From positions 186,001 through 250,000 of the forward strand of contig JADZBH010000016.1 of assembly GCA_020852175.1 (NCBI GenBank): a stretch of 64,000 nucleotides of DNA, given 5' to 3'. The notes beneath the pieces were generated by a model that saw nothing but the letters and a program-made list of their open reading frames with translations, was not told where the DNA came from and made no database searches. A program made the translations under genes and the position numbers. This stretch comes from Bryobacterales bacterium (lineage in GTDB: Bacteria; Acidobacteriota; Terriglobia; Bryobacterales; Bryobacteraceae). This document shows positions 1-7,827 of this stretch, piece after piece (within the stretch, counting starts at the first letter, position 1; each line of letters starts with the position of its first letter).

Positions 1-560
1 TTCTGCGCGACTTCGACACGGAAACCGACAAGGGCTCCGGCATCACCTTCGACGGCAAGGATCTGTGGATCGCCTCCACCTACGATTCCCGCATTGTGCG
101 CACCGATGCGCGGACGGGCAAGGCGCTGCAATCGTTTGCCTGCCCCGGCGCGGGCGTGGTTCATTGGGCGCCGCGTGGCGCCCATCCGCGCGCCACCGGC
201 GCACACGGTCTGGAATGGCGCGATGGCGAGCTTTGGATCGCCGTGCCCCCGGCCATGACGATCTATGTCACCGACCCCGCCACGGGCAGCGTGAAACGCA
301 GCTTTCCCGCGCCGGGCGTGCGCCCCCACGGCATCGGCTGGGACCCCGACGGCTCTCTCTGGTGCACGGATTCCATCTACCGCGCCTTCTTCAAGATGGA
401 CCCGCGCACCGGCGCCATCAAGCGCCAACTCATGATGCCGCTGCGCGAGCCGCTGGTGGACGATCTGCTGATTGTTCCGCACGGCATGACGGTGCACGCG
501 GGCCACATCTGGTTCTCCGTGGCCGAGACGGGCGAGGTGTACCGCGTCCCGCTCGCCTGA
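1..560 (+). CDS. SMP-30/Vgb-like beta-propeller protein (5' end outside window)
   Basis: The frame is open from the first bases (codons from position 3) and ends with TGA at 558-560, leaving about 185 C-terminal residues. Four blade-like repeats are visible, each with a G-x-x-W/F-D core, an LWI/LWC/IWF strand and a D-x-x-T-G turn (DARTGK, DPATGS, DPRTGA). This is typical of the SMP-30/virginiamycin-B-lyase-like six-bladed propellers. The start, and any signal peptide, lie upstream. Function beyond a propeller fold cannot be stated; ligand binding or lactonase activity are the family options. Confidence 0.7.
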   Translation, partial: LRDFDTETDKGSGITFDGKDLWIASTYDSRIVRTDARTGKALQSFACPGAGVVHWAPRGAHPRATGAHGLEWRDGELWIAVPPAMTIYVTDPATGSVKRSFPAPGVRPHGIGWDPDGSLWCTDSIYRAFFKMDPRTGAIKRQLMMPLREPLVDDLLIVPHGMTVHAGHIWFSVAETGEVYRVPLA

Positions 561-658
561 TCGGCCGTCCGCGCGCCGTGTACTACGATGAAGAGGTTCA
601 TGTTCCCGCACCTCCATAGCGCTTTCTCCGCCCGTTTCTTCGCCGCCGGGGTCCGCTC

Positions 659-1027
659 ATGATGTGGAGCGCTGCGGGCGCCGCCGCGCTCGCGCTCGCC
701 GTCATGCTCGGCGCGTTCGGCGCGCACGGACTGCGCGGCAAACTCGACGCCTACTCGATGGGCATCTACGAGAAGGCCGTCTTCTATCACTTTGTCCACG
801 CGCTCGGATTGCTTGCCGTGCCGGTCATGGCCCGGATTGGAGCGATCAGGCCGGGACAGGCCGCCGCCGTGTGCGTACTGCTGTTGGCCGGGATCGCCAT
901 CTTTTCCGGCAGCCTCTACCTGCTTGCCGTGACCGGCACGCGCTGGCTCGGCGCCGTCACGCCGCTGGGCGGGGTGAGTTTCATCGCCGCCTGGGCCGTG
1001 CTTGCCTACGCCCTCGCCCGTTCCTGA
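659..1027 (+). CDS. DUF423 (YgdD-type) small integral membrane protein
   Basis: This is a 122-residue, very hydrophobic protein with about four membrane segments. The family hallmarks are an N-terminal L-G-A-F-G-A-H-G-L block (residues about 17-25), a Y-x-x-A-V-F-Y-H-F-V-H-A-L helix near residues 39-51, an FSGSLY motif and a C-terminal T-P-L-G-G-V-S-F loop. Length and start match E. coli YgdD. The biochemical role of DUF423 is not established. A possible 20-codon open frame (600-662) overlaps its start by ATGA; see findings. Confidence 0.85.
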   Translation: MMWSAAGAAALALAVMLGAFGAHGLRGKLDAYSMGIYEKAVFYHFVHALGLLAVPVMARIGAIRPGQAAAVCVLLLAGIAIFSGSLYLLAVTGTRWLGAVTPLGGVSFIAAWAVLAYALARS

Positions 1028-1141
1028 CGGCGCGGCGCGCGAACCCGCCGGCTTGCTCCCGCCGCATTTCGTTCGGTGTCTGGCGAAATCCTCCGATGAG
1101 TAATACAGCGGACACTTCTGCTCACACCCTTAGGCGGAACA

Positions 1142-2605
1142 ATGACAATTCAACAAAAGACCAGACTCCTGAGCCGGACGGCCGTTGGAGTCATGATCGT
1201 ACTCGCCCTCGCCGTAGCGGCTCTGTTTCAGGTGCAACGGGCCTTGCGCCGAAGCACGGACAACCGGTTTGACTCGCGGGCGCTGGCCGTGCATCTACGG
1301 CAAAGCTCCGACGATTTGACTCGCTTGGCGCGCAGCTACGTGGCGACGGGCGATTCCTCTTTCGAAAAGATGTATTGGGATGTGATCGCCGTCAGGAACG
1401 GGGAGAAGGCGGGCGAGGACGGACGCCGGATTTCCTTGCAGCAGCGCATGAAGGATCTCGGCTTCTCCAGGGCGGAATTCGACAAGCTGAAGCAGGGGGA
1501 GGACCTGTCGAACACGCTGGCTGGCACCGAGACCACGGCGATGAACGCCGTCAAGGGCCAGTATGCGGAGGCGGGCGGGCAATTCACGAAGCAGGCGCCG
1601 CCGGACATCGAGATGGCGCGGCGTGTCTTGTTCGATGCGCGGTATCACGGCACGAAGAGGCAGATCGCGAGCTATGTCTCCGAATTTGACCGTATGCTGG
1701 ACAGCCGTACGTCGGAGGCGGTGGAGCGGCACACCCTGTGGGCCAATCTCCTGTTGGGGACGATCACGCTGCTCACGATCGGGATCATCGCCCTGTCGAT
1801 GTCGTTCATCCGCACTTTTAGCGGCGTTGTACGGCAGGCCGCGGGGCAGTTGCACGCCTCGTCCGAGCAGGTGGTGACGGCCGCCAACCATGTGGCGCGC
1901 TCGGGCCAGACACTGGCGCAAGGAACCTGTGAGCAGGCATCGTCGCTCGAGGAAACGTCGGCTTCGTTGCAGCAGATCGCGGCGATTTCGCAGAACAACC
2001 TGGCGCGGGCGGGTTTGGCGGCGGAACTGATGGAAGCGGCCGAAGGCCATGTGGCCAAAGGCAATGCTTCGCTTACCGAGATGACCGAATCGATGGAGCG
2101 GATTCAAGCCGAAAGCGGCAAGATCGCCCAGATCATCAAGGTGATCGACAGTATCGCGTTCCAAACCAACATTCTGGCGCTGAACGCGGCCGTGGAGGCG
2201 GCGCGGGCAGGCGACGCCGGCATGGGCTTTGCCGTGGTCGCCGACGAGGTGCGCAACCTGGCGCAGCGTTCCGCGCAGGCGGCCAGGGACACGACCGGGC
2301 TGATCGAAAAATCGGTGCGGAGCGCGAGCGAAGGGACCGAAAGGCTGGCTGGACTGGCCGAGGCCTTCCGCGCGATCACCGAGAACGCGGCGGCGGTGAA
2401 GCGGGAGGTGGAGGGCGTGAACGGGGCCAGCCGCGAAGAGGCGCGGGGCATCGAACACATCACGGCCGCGATTCGCCAGATCGATCAGGTGGTGCAGAGC
2501 ACGGCGGCGACGGCGGAGGAAAACGCGGCGGCTGGCGAGGAGATCGCGGCCCAGTCGGGCAATCTGCGTACGATCGTCGAGCGTTTGGAGGCGCTGGTGA
2601 GCTAG
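1142..2605 (+). CDS. Methyl-accepting chemotaxis protein
   Basis: This 487-residue chemoreceptor senses a periplasmic signal and controls CheA. It has TM1 at about 13-31, a roughly 170-residue four-helix periplasmic sensor, TM2 at about 201-222 and a cytoplasmic signalling domain. The hairpin tip is canonical: [20 protein letters not shown] and the following [13 protein letters not shown] lie at about 335-380. No clear HAMP domain is seen between TM2 and the signalling helices. The C-terminus (ERLEALVS) lacks a CheR-binding pentapeptide. An AGGCGG stretch lies 5 nt before the ATG. No che genes are adjacent, so it is an orphan receptor whose ligand is unknown. Confidence 0.93.
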   Translation: MTIQQKTRLLSRTAVGVMIVLALAVAALFQVQRALRRSTDNRFDSRALAVHLRQSSDDLTRLARSYVATGDSSFEKMYWDVIAVRNGEKAGEDGRRISLQQRMKDLGFSRAEFDKLKQGEDLSNTLAGTETTAMNAVKGQYAEAGGQFTKQAPPDIEMARRVLFDARYHGTKRQIASYVSEFDRMLDSRTSEAVERHTLWANLLLGTITLLTIGIIALSMSFIRTFSGVVRQAAGQLHASSEQVVTAANHVARSGQTLAQGTCEQASSLEETSASLQQIAAISQNNLARAGLAAELMEAAEGHVAKGNASLTEMTESMERIQAESGKIAQIIKVIDSIAFQTNILALNAAVEAARAGDAGMGFAVVADEVRNLAQRSAQAARDTTGLIEKSVRSASEGTERLAGLAEAFRAITENAAAVKREVEGVNGASREEARGIEHITAAIRQIDQVVQSTAATAEENAAAGEEIAAQSGNLRTIVERLEALVS

Positions 2606-2618
2606 CGTTCGCTCTCCG

Positions 2619-2648
2619 GGGCCGCGCGTGTCCACACACGGACGGCCC
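2619..2648 (+). terminator. Possible intrinsic terminator hairpin after the chemoreceptor gene
   Basis: GGGCC (2619-2623) pairs with GGCCC (2644-2648). Inside it CGTGT (2627-2631) pairs with ACACG (2636-2640) around a CCAC loop. The hairpin lies between the MCP stop and the promoter of the next gene. There is no U-tract, so it may be only a stabilising or Rho-assisted structure. Confidence 0.35.
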
Positions 2649-2676
2649 TGATGGCTGCTGTGATAAACTCCGCCCG

Positions 2677-3492
2677 ATGCGATATCTGCTTTTCGTCTGG
2701 CTCGCCTGCGCGGCCTACGCCGCCCAGGAGCGCAACGACATCGAGTTCGCGCGGCATGGAGGCGTCCCGTTGACGCTGGACGCCTCCGTGCCCGAGGGCA
2801 AGGGACCCTTCCCGACGGTAATCGTCGTCCATGGCGGCGGTTGGCAGAACGGCTCCAAGCGCAGCTACGAAAAACCCCTGCTGCCGGTGTTGACCGATGC
2901 CGGGTTCACCTGGTTCACCATCAATTACCGGCTGGCGCCGGAGCATCCCTACCCGGCCGCGGTGGTGGACGTGGAATCCGCCGTGCGCTGGGTGAAGGCC
3001 CACGCGAAGGAATATAAAGTGGACACGCGCCGGATCGCGTTGATGGGCGAATCGGCGGGCGGACACCTGGTGGCTTTCGTGGGTGTGCGTCCCACGAAGC
3101 AGACGCGCGTCGCGGCGGTCGTCGATTTCTACGGGCCGCACGACCTGGCACGCCGTGAAAGCGGACGCGAGGAGGTGAGCAAGAGCCTGCGCCTGTTCCT
3201 GGGCGTGGATAAACCCGATGCCGCCGGACTGGCCAAGTTGAAGGAGGCCTCGCCCATCACCTATGTGAAGCGCGGCTTGCCGCCGTTCCTGTTCATTCAT
3301 GGCACCAAGGACGTCACCGTGCCTTTCGAGCAATCGACGCTGCTCTGCGACCAACTGAAAGCATCGGGCAACCGCTGCGAGGTGTTCGCCGTGGAAGGCG
3401 CGCCGCACGGCGTCGGCCGGTGGGAGAGCCAACCCGAGTGGCAGGCCTACAAGACAAAAATGGTGGAGTGGCTTCGCGCCACGCTGCGGTAA
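2677..3492 (+). CDS. Secreted alpha/beta-hydrolase, carboxylesterase/lipase type
   Basis: A 271-residue esterase with a short signal peptide (about residues 1-16, ending A-Y-A-A). The oxyanion-hole motif HGGGW lies near residues 52-56 and the nucleophile elbow is GESAGG. The inferred triad is Ser126, Asp212 and His244, in the order and spacing expected for the HSL/BD-FAE-like family. It probably hydrolyses small ester or acyl substituents in the periplasm, for example on plant polysaccharides or phenolics; the substrate is unknown. No ribosome binding site is seen, and a TAAACT element ends 7 nt before the ATG, suggesting a leaderless mRNA. Confidence 0.88.
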   Translation: MRYLLFVWLACAAYAAQERNDIEFARHGGVPLTLDASVPEGKGPFPTVIVVHGGGWQNGSKRSYEKPLLPVLTDAGFTWFTINYRLAPEHPYPAAVVDVESAVRWVKAHAKEYKVDTRRIALMGESAGGHLVAFVGVRPTKQTRVAAVVDFYGPHDLARRESGREEVSKSLRLFLGVDKPDAAGLAKLKEASPITYVKRGLPPFLFIHGTKDVTVPFEQSTLLCDQLKASGNRCEVFAVEGAPHGVGRWESQPEWQAYKTKMVEWLRATLR

Positions 3493-3577
3493 GTCCCCTT
3501 GCGCTTCCCTTCACTGTGCTAATTTCTGGAGCATGGCCCGCGAGGGCGGCGAAAGAACTGGGTATTTGGAGAATCAT

Positions 3578-3898
3578 ATGGCCAGGCACGGCACGTTGAT
3601 GGACATGGTGCAGCACTCGGTGGCCACTGGGATGGCCAAGGCGTCGATCCAGACCGCCGAGACGAAACTGAAGGATGTGGAAACGGCAAACCAGGCGTTG
3701 AGCCAGCGATGGCAGCAGATGCTGAATTCGCCGCAGGCCGCGGCCTACAAGGCCAACAATAATGTCGGGGATTGGGAGCAGACCCAGTTGATCATCGACG
3801 TGCAGAACCTTGTGACCGGGCTGGCCAAAGTGGTCATTGCCCAGCAGGCGGTCATCACGGCCATGCTCGGCGCGCTCAAGAACCTGAACCAGAAGTAG
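3578..3898 (+). CDS. Small helical protein of unknown function
   Basis: A 106-residue soluble, mostly helical protein with no family I recognise. The start at 3578 is chosen because GGAG (3568-3571) sits 6 nt before the ATG. An in-frame ATG at 3533 would add 15 residues and lies 7 nt after an extended -10 (TG-C-TAATTT, 3517-3525), so a leaderless longer form is also possible. The C-terminal part (about 73-103) is a hydrophobic helix rich in V/I/A that could mediate oligomerisation. It ends convergent with the oxidase-assembly operon, 11 nt away. Confidence 0.6.
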   Translation: MARHGTLMDMVQHSVATGMAKASIQTAETKLKDVETANQALSQRWQQMLNSPQAAAYKANNNVGDWEQTQLIIDVQNLVTGLAKVVIAQQAVITAMLGALKNLNQK

Positions 3899-3909
3899 CC
3901 GCGGGGCCC

Positions 3910-4323
3910 CTACATCCGGTAGAGCATCCAGTACACCACGACGCCGCTCACCGAAACGTAGAGCCACACGGGCAGCGTCCAGCGCGCGATCTTCCGGTGC
4001 GCCGGGAAGCGCTTCTGGAACGCGCGATGAAGCGTCAGGATCGCCAGCACGGGCACCACCGAGGCCAGAACGGTGTGCGTCAACAGGATGCCCAGGTAGA
4101 GCGTCCGGATGGGGCCCACGCCCTGAAACCGCACCGAACCCACCTGGTAGTGGTACACGAGGTAGGAGACGATGAAGGCGACCGAGACGGTGAACGCCGC
4201 CAGCATCGCGTAGCGGTGCTCCTCGCGCCGTTTGTTCCGGATGAAATAGTAGCCTGCCACCAGCAATACGCCCGAAAGGGCGTTGAGCGTGGCGTTGAGC
4301 GCGGGAAGGGAACGGTAGTCCAT
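3910..4323 (-). CDS. DUF420 membrane protein, cytochrome oxidase assembly-associated
   Basis: A 137-residue protein with four membrane segments and the DUF420 pattern: NATLNALSG at the N-terminus, a conserved YHYQVG after the second segment, and H-x-x-L-A-x-x-V-P around the third. DUF420 proteins include Bacillus YozB/CtaM, needed for caa3 oxidase maturation. Being last in a ctaA-ctaB-Sco unit supports the same role here. The start ATG at 4323 lies 5 nt after the Sco stop, so the two are probably translated together. Confidence 0.82.
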   Translation of the reverse strand: MDYRSLPALNATLNALSGVLLVAGYYFIRNKRREEHRYAMLAAFTVSVAFIVSYLVYHYQVGSVRFQGVGPIRTLYLGILLTHTVLASVVPVLAILTLHRAFQKRFPAHRKIARWTLPVWLYVSVSGVVVYWMLYRM

Positions 4324-4328
4324 GAGGC

Positions 4329-4889
4329 TCAGGGGGCGCTTTCGCCGGCCAGTTGTTTGATGCCCGCGATCAGTTTGGGCACATCGGCGTCGTCGGCGGT
4401 CCCGTAAAAGCCGCGCACCGTGCCGCGGGCATCCACCAGCACAAGCCGCGTCGAGTGGTTCAACGAGCCGTCCACGTCGCCTAGCGTGAAGGCGTCGCGC
4501 ATCAGGGCGTGCAACTGTTCTCGCGTACCGGTAAGGAAGCTCCAGCGCCGCGTGTCGGCCGCATAACGCCTGGCGTAGGCGTCCAGATGGGCCGGCGTGT
4601 CGTGCTCGGGATCCACGGTGAAGCTCACATAGCGCACGTTGGCCAGGCCGCTCGTGGCCCCGGCGGCCGTCTTCATCAGGCGGCTCATGCGCGGGCAGGG
4701 ACCCTTGCAGGTGGTGTAGATGAAGCCGGCCACCCACACTTTGCCGCGCAGTTCGCGCTCGCTCGCGAAGGTGCGTCCGTCCTGTGCGGTGAGCGTGAAG
4801 GCGGGAATGGTTTGAAAGCTGGGAAGCGGCTCGGGCGTGCGGGAGCAGGCCGCCAGAAGCAGGAACGCGGGAAGGGCTCGGCGTGTCAC
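4329..4889 (-). CDS. SCO1/SenC-family copper chaperone lipoprotein
   Basis: A 186-residue thioredoxin-fold protein that delivers copper to, or reduces cysteines of, the CuA site of cytochrome oxidase. It has a lipobox LLAAC (Cys15), the CxxxC copper motif CKGPC (Cys61 and Cys65) and the downstream copper-ligand histidine in LNHST (His145). The GTG start overlaps the ctaB stop as GTGA (4886-4889), which fixes the start and implies translational coupling. It acts on the outer face of the cytoplasmic membrane, anchored by lipid. Confidence 0.9.
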   Translation of the reverse strand: MTRRALPAFLLLAACSRTPEPLPSFQTIPAFTLTAQDGRTFASERELRGKVWVAGFIYTTCKGPCPRMSRLMKTAAGATSGLANVRYVSFTVDPEHDTPAHLDAYARRYAADTRRWSFLTGTREQLHALMRDAFTLGDVDGSLNHSTRLVLVDARGTVRGFYGTADDADVPKLIAGIKQLAGESAP

Positions 4890-5776
4890 CGGTCGATCAA
4901 CATCAGGCCATACAGCACGGGCAGGTAGGCCACCGAGGCCAACAACACCTTGCGCGCGCGCGCCGCGGTTTTCTCCGAAGCCACGCGCCAGGCGGCATAA
5001 AAGAAGAGCGTGCCCGCGGCCAGAGCGCCGAACAGGTAGAGCCTGCCGGTCATGCCGAGGAACGACGGCGCCAGGCTGGCCGGAATCAACAGCGCGGAGG
5101 TGAACAATATGTGGCGCGCCGTGGAAGCGCCGTCCGGCTCCACCACCGGCAACATGCGAATGCCGGCCTTGGCGTAATCGTCGCGGTACATCCAGGCGAT
5201 CGAGTAAAAGTGTGGAAACTGCCACAGGAAGAGGATAGCGAACAACGCCCACGCCTCCAGCGACAGGTGGCCATGCGCCGCCGCGTAGCCGATCAGCGGC
5301 GGCATCGCGCCGGGAATCGCCCCGACGGTGGTCGAATGCGGGCTTACCCGCTTCAATGGCGTGTAGAGCAGCAGATAGCTGGCCAGCGTGAACAGGCCCA
5401 GCGCGGCCGACAGCAGGTTAGCGCCCCAGGCCAGTTCGACGAAGCCCAGCACCGATAACCCGATGCCGAACCAGAACGCGTGCGCCCGCGGCATGCGGCC
5501 GCCCGGAATCGGACGGTTGCTCGTGCGGCGCATCAGCGCATCGGCGTCCCACTCATACCACTGGTTCAACGCCGCCGTGCCGCTGGCCAGCAGTCCCGTT
5601 CCGGCCAGCGTATGCAGAAATGCCAGCCAGCCGAAATCCGGACGATGCCCGAACAGACAGCCGATCGCCGTGCTCATCATGATGAGCCAGGTGATCCGCG
5701 GCTTGGTCAAAGCCGCGTAGTCGCGCAGTTGGGGCCGTGTGTGCGGGGTCATCGGGTGAGGGGACGCCAGAAGCAT
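4886..5776 (-). CDS. ctaB: Protoheme IX farnesyltransferase (haem O synthase)
   Basis: A 296-residue UbiA-family integral membrane prenyltransferase that adds a farnesyl group to haem B to give haem O, the substrate of CtaA. The first Asp-rich motif lies in NQWYEWDADALMRRTSNRP (from Asn71; Asp77, Asp79, Arg83/84) and the second in the MYRDDYAKAGIRMLP region. The ATG follows the ctaA stop directly (TAAATG). A second in-frame ATG at 5752 would remove eight residues and is also possible. About eight to nine membrane segments. Confidence 0.94.
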   Translation of the reverse strand: MLLASPHPMTPHTRPQLRDYAALTKPRITWLIMMSTAIGCLFGHRPDFGWLAFLHTLAGTGLLASGTAALNQWYEWDADALMRRTSNRPIPGGRMPRAHAFWFGIGLSVLGFVELAWGANLLSAALGLFTLASYLLLYTPLKRVSPHSTTVGAIPGAMPPLIGYAAAHGHLSLEAWALFAILFLWQFPHFYSIAWMYRDDYAKAGIRMLPVVEPDGASTARHILFTSALLIPASLAPSFLGMTGRLYLFGALAAGTLFFYAAWRVASEKTAARARKVLLASVAYLPVLYGLMLIDR

Positions 5777-6694
5777 TTAGTGTGACATATTCGCGGCGGA
5801 TCTCATAGGAGCGATCACCACCGGCCGGACGTGCCGCGCCGCCTGAATCGCGAACAACGTGCTGGTGGCTAGCGTGAGGGCTCCGGTGGCCACATGGGCC
5901 ACCGTGAACCACACCATGACGGGCATCGGTTGCGGCGCCTCGGCCGTGACCACGCGGCTGATGTAGGCAGCCACCCCGAGAAATACCTGGACGAACGTCA
6001 CGCCCAGCAGAACAATGGCATAAGTTCGCAGCGTCCTGTGGTGCGGATAGCTCAGCAGCGCGAAGACGGCCACGAACAGCACCACCCCCGTCACCACCAC
6101 CGCGCCGCCGACGTGCCACAAAATATCCAGCGCCTTATGCCGGTAGGCCGCGCCCAGAAACACCTGCGCCAGCATGAAGGGAGGCAGCCACAGCCCGAGC
6201 GTGCGTAAACTGAGCGAGCCCGTCGCGTCCACCATCTCCGGCTCGTCGCGGAACGACGGCGCCGTGAATAGCGCCAGGGCCACCGTCGTGGAAAAGAAGA
6301 TCTCCGCCAGGCAGGCGTGCGAAATGCTCACCCATTTCGGCAGCAGATACAACACCGTCAACCCGCCCAGCAAGCCCTGAAAGCAAACCGCCGCCAGCGC
6401 GGCGAAGCCCAGCCGCCGCATCCAGGCGCGATCGTCGCGCCGGTAGAGCCAGACAGCCATGATGATGGTGAGAAAGCCCACCGTCGTGGCCACCATGCGA
6501 TGGCCATGCTCAAAAAAGATGTTGCCGTACATGGGCGGCATCAACTGCCCGTAGCTGAGCGGCCAGTCCGGCACCGACAGCCCGGCTTCCTTCGATGTCA
6601 CCGTCGCCCCGGCCACCACCAGAAACAGCGTGCAACACGCCAGAAAAATGGCGTAGCGAAAAAGCGCGAGGCTGGCTGTCGAGTGACGCGGCAT
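5777..6694 (-). CDS. ctaA: Haem A synthase, COX15/CtaA family
   Basis: A 305-residue polytopic protein that oxidises the C8 methyl of haem O to give haem A. The signature FEHGHRMVA (Glu62, His63, His65, Arg66) and further membrane histidines (SHACLAE, WHVGG) are the expected haem ligands and catalytic residues. It is first in the operon ctaA-ctaB-Sco-DUF420. A promoter is visible at 6742-6769, giving a leader of about 40 nt without an obvious Shine-Dalgarno sequence. Together with ctaB it implies an aa3- or caa3-type terminal oxidase elsewhere in the genome. Confidence 0.94.
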   Translation of the reverse strand: MPRHSTASLALFRYAIFLACCTLFLVVAGATVTSKEAGLSVPDWPLSYGQLMPPMYGNIFFEHGHRMVATTVGFLTIIMAVWLYRRDDRAWMRRLGFAALAAVCFQGLLGGLTVLYLLPKWVSISHACLAEIFFSTTVALALFTAPSFRDEPEMVDATGSLSLRTLGLWLPPFMLAQVFLGAAYRHKALDILWHVGGAVVVTGVVLFVAVFALLSYPHHRTLRTYAIVLLGVTFVQVFLGVAAYISRVVTAEAPQPMPVMVWFTVAHVATGALTLATSTLFAIQAARHVRPVVIAPMRSAANMSH

Positions 6695-6741
6695 GGCGGA
6701 CGGAGAAGGAGTTGTCGTGATCGGTCCCAGACGTGCCTCTT

Positions 6742-6769
6742 ATTGTATCGCAGGATATTTTGTTGTCTA
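6742..6769 (-). promoter_or_regulatory. Sigma70-like promoter of the ctaA operon
   Basis: On the minus strand -35 TAGACA (6769-6764; five of six to TTGACA), a 16-nt spacer and -10 TACAAT (6747-6742; five of six to TATAAT). It lies about 48 nt upstream of the ctaA start in an otherwise gene-free gap. Confidence 0.6.
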
Positions 6770-6865
6770 GCAGGATCTCGCCCGGATCTCGTCCGGCTCC
6801 TGCCCGGCGGCGTTTTCCGCGGCAGCGAGCCCGGGATTCGCCATCGTTTGGTATAGACTGTCCCC

Positions 6866-7792
6866 ATGCGATTCCTGGCGCCGCTTGCGTTGGCGGCCTG
6901 CCTCTGCGCGCAAACGCAACCGGTGCGGCGGCCTCCCATCACGGGCGTGGCCCACATTGCCCTGTATGTCAAGGACGTTCAGGCCGCGCGCTACTTCTAC
7001 ACCGGGCTGCTCGGCTACCAGGAGTGCTTCGACCTGAAGAACCCCGACGGCTCGCTCTCGCTCACCTTCATCAAAATCAACGACCGCCAGTACATTGAAC
7101 TCTTCCCGGAACGCGCCGCCGGCACGGACCGCCTGGCCCACATCTCGATTGAAACCACCGACGCCGCGCAGATGCGCCTCTATCTCGCATCGAAGGGCGT
7201 GAAGGTTCCCGGGAGCGTGCCCAAGGGCCGCATCGGCAACTCGAATTTCAACGTGAAGGACCCCGACGGCCACACCGTCGAGATCGTGCAATACGAACCC
7301 GCGGGTTGGAGCGTGCGCGAGCGGGGCCGCTTCCTGCCCGCCGAACGCGTATCGGCGCGCATGTTGCACCTGGGCATCCTCGTTGGTTCGCTCGGCAGGT
7401 CGCTTGCGTTCTATCACGGCATCCTCGGATTTCAGGAAACCTGGCGCGGCACGCGCGACCCCAAGGCGCTCAGTTGGGTGAATGTCCGCGTGCCTGAAGG
7501 CAGCGACTACATCGAACTCATGCTCTACAAGGAACTGCCCGCTGAAACCAGCCGCGGAAGCCAGCACCACATCGCCCTCGAAGTGCCGGACATGGACGCC
7601 GCGCTGCGCTGGCTCACTCCGCGCGCCCTGGCCACCGGCTACCGGCGTCCGCTCGAGGTCCGGACCGGCGTGAACCGCCGCCGCCAGTTGAACCTCTTCG
7701 ACCCCGATGGCACGCGCACCGAATTGATGGAACCACGCACCGTGGATGGATTGGCGCCGCCCGTCTCCGCGGCCCCGCCGCCCATTCCTTGA
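6866..7792 (+). CDS. Secreted tandem VOC (glyoxalase/dioxygenase-fold) protein
   Basis: A 308-residue protein with a signal peptide (about 1-17) and two vicinal-oxygen-chelate modules, roughly residues 28-150 and 168-298. Module 1 has HIALYVKDV, YIELF and HISIE; module 2 has HLGILVGSL, YIELM and HHIALEV, so each supplies His/Glu positions suited to a divalent metal. Substrate and reaction are unknown: isomerase, lyase and dioxygenase are all possible for this fold. Export of a VOC protein is unusual outside Acidobacteria and Planctomycetes. TAGACT ends 6 nt before the ATG, suggesting a leaderless transcript. Confidence 0.85.
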   Translation: MRFLAPLALAACLCAQTQPVRRPPITGVAHIALYVKDVQAARYFYTGLLGYQECFDLKNPDGSLSLTFIKINDRQYIELFPERAAGTDRLAHISIETTDAAQMRLYLASKGVKVPGSVPKGRIGNSNFNVKDPDGHTVEIVQYEPAGWSVRERGRFLPAERVSARMLHLGILVGSLGRSLAFYHGILGFQETWRGTRDPKALSWVNVRVPEGSDYIELMLYKELPAETSRGSQHHIALEVPDMDAALRWLTPRALATGYRRPLEVRTGVNRRRQLNLFDPDGTRTELMEPRTVDGLAPPVSAAPPPIP

Positions 7793-7827
7793 ACCACGCC
7801 GGCATGGAATCGTGTCACGCTAGAACG

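Noticed and set aside
1028-1141. Riboswitch upstream of the chemoreceptor gene
   Set aside because: None of the conserved blocks of c-di-GMP or other common riboswitches was found in the 114 nt.
4886-5776. Alternative ctaB start at 5752
   Set aside because: Possible, but the ATG at 5776 directly follows the ctaA stop, the junction style used elsewhere in the window, so it is preferred.
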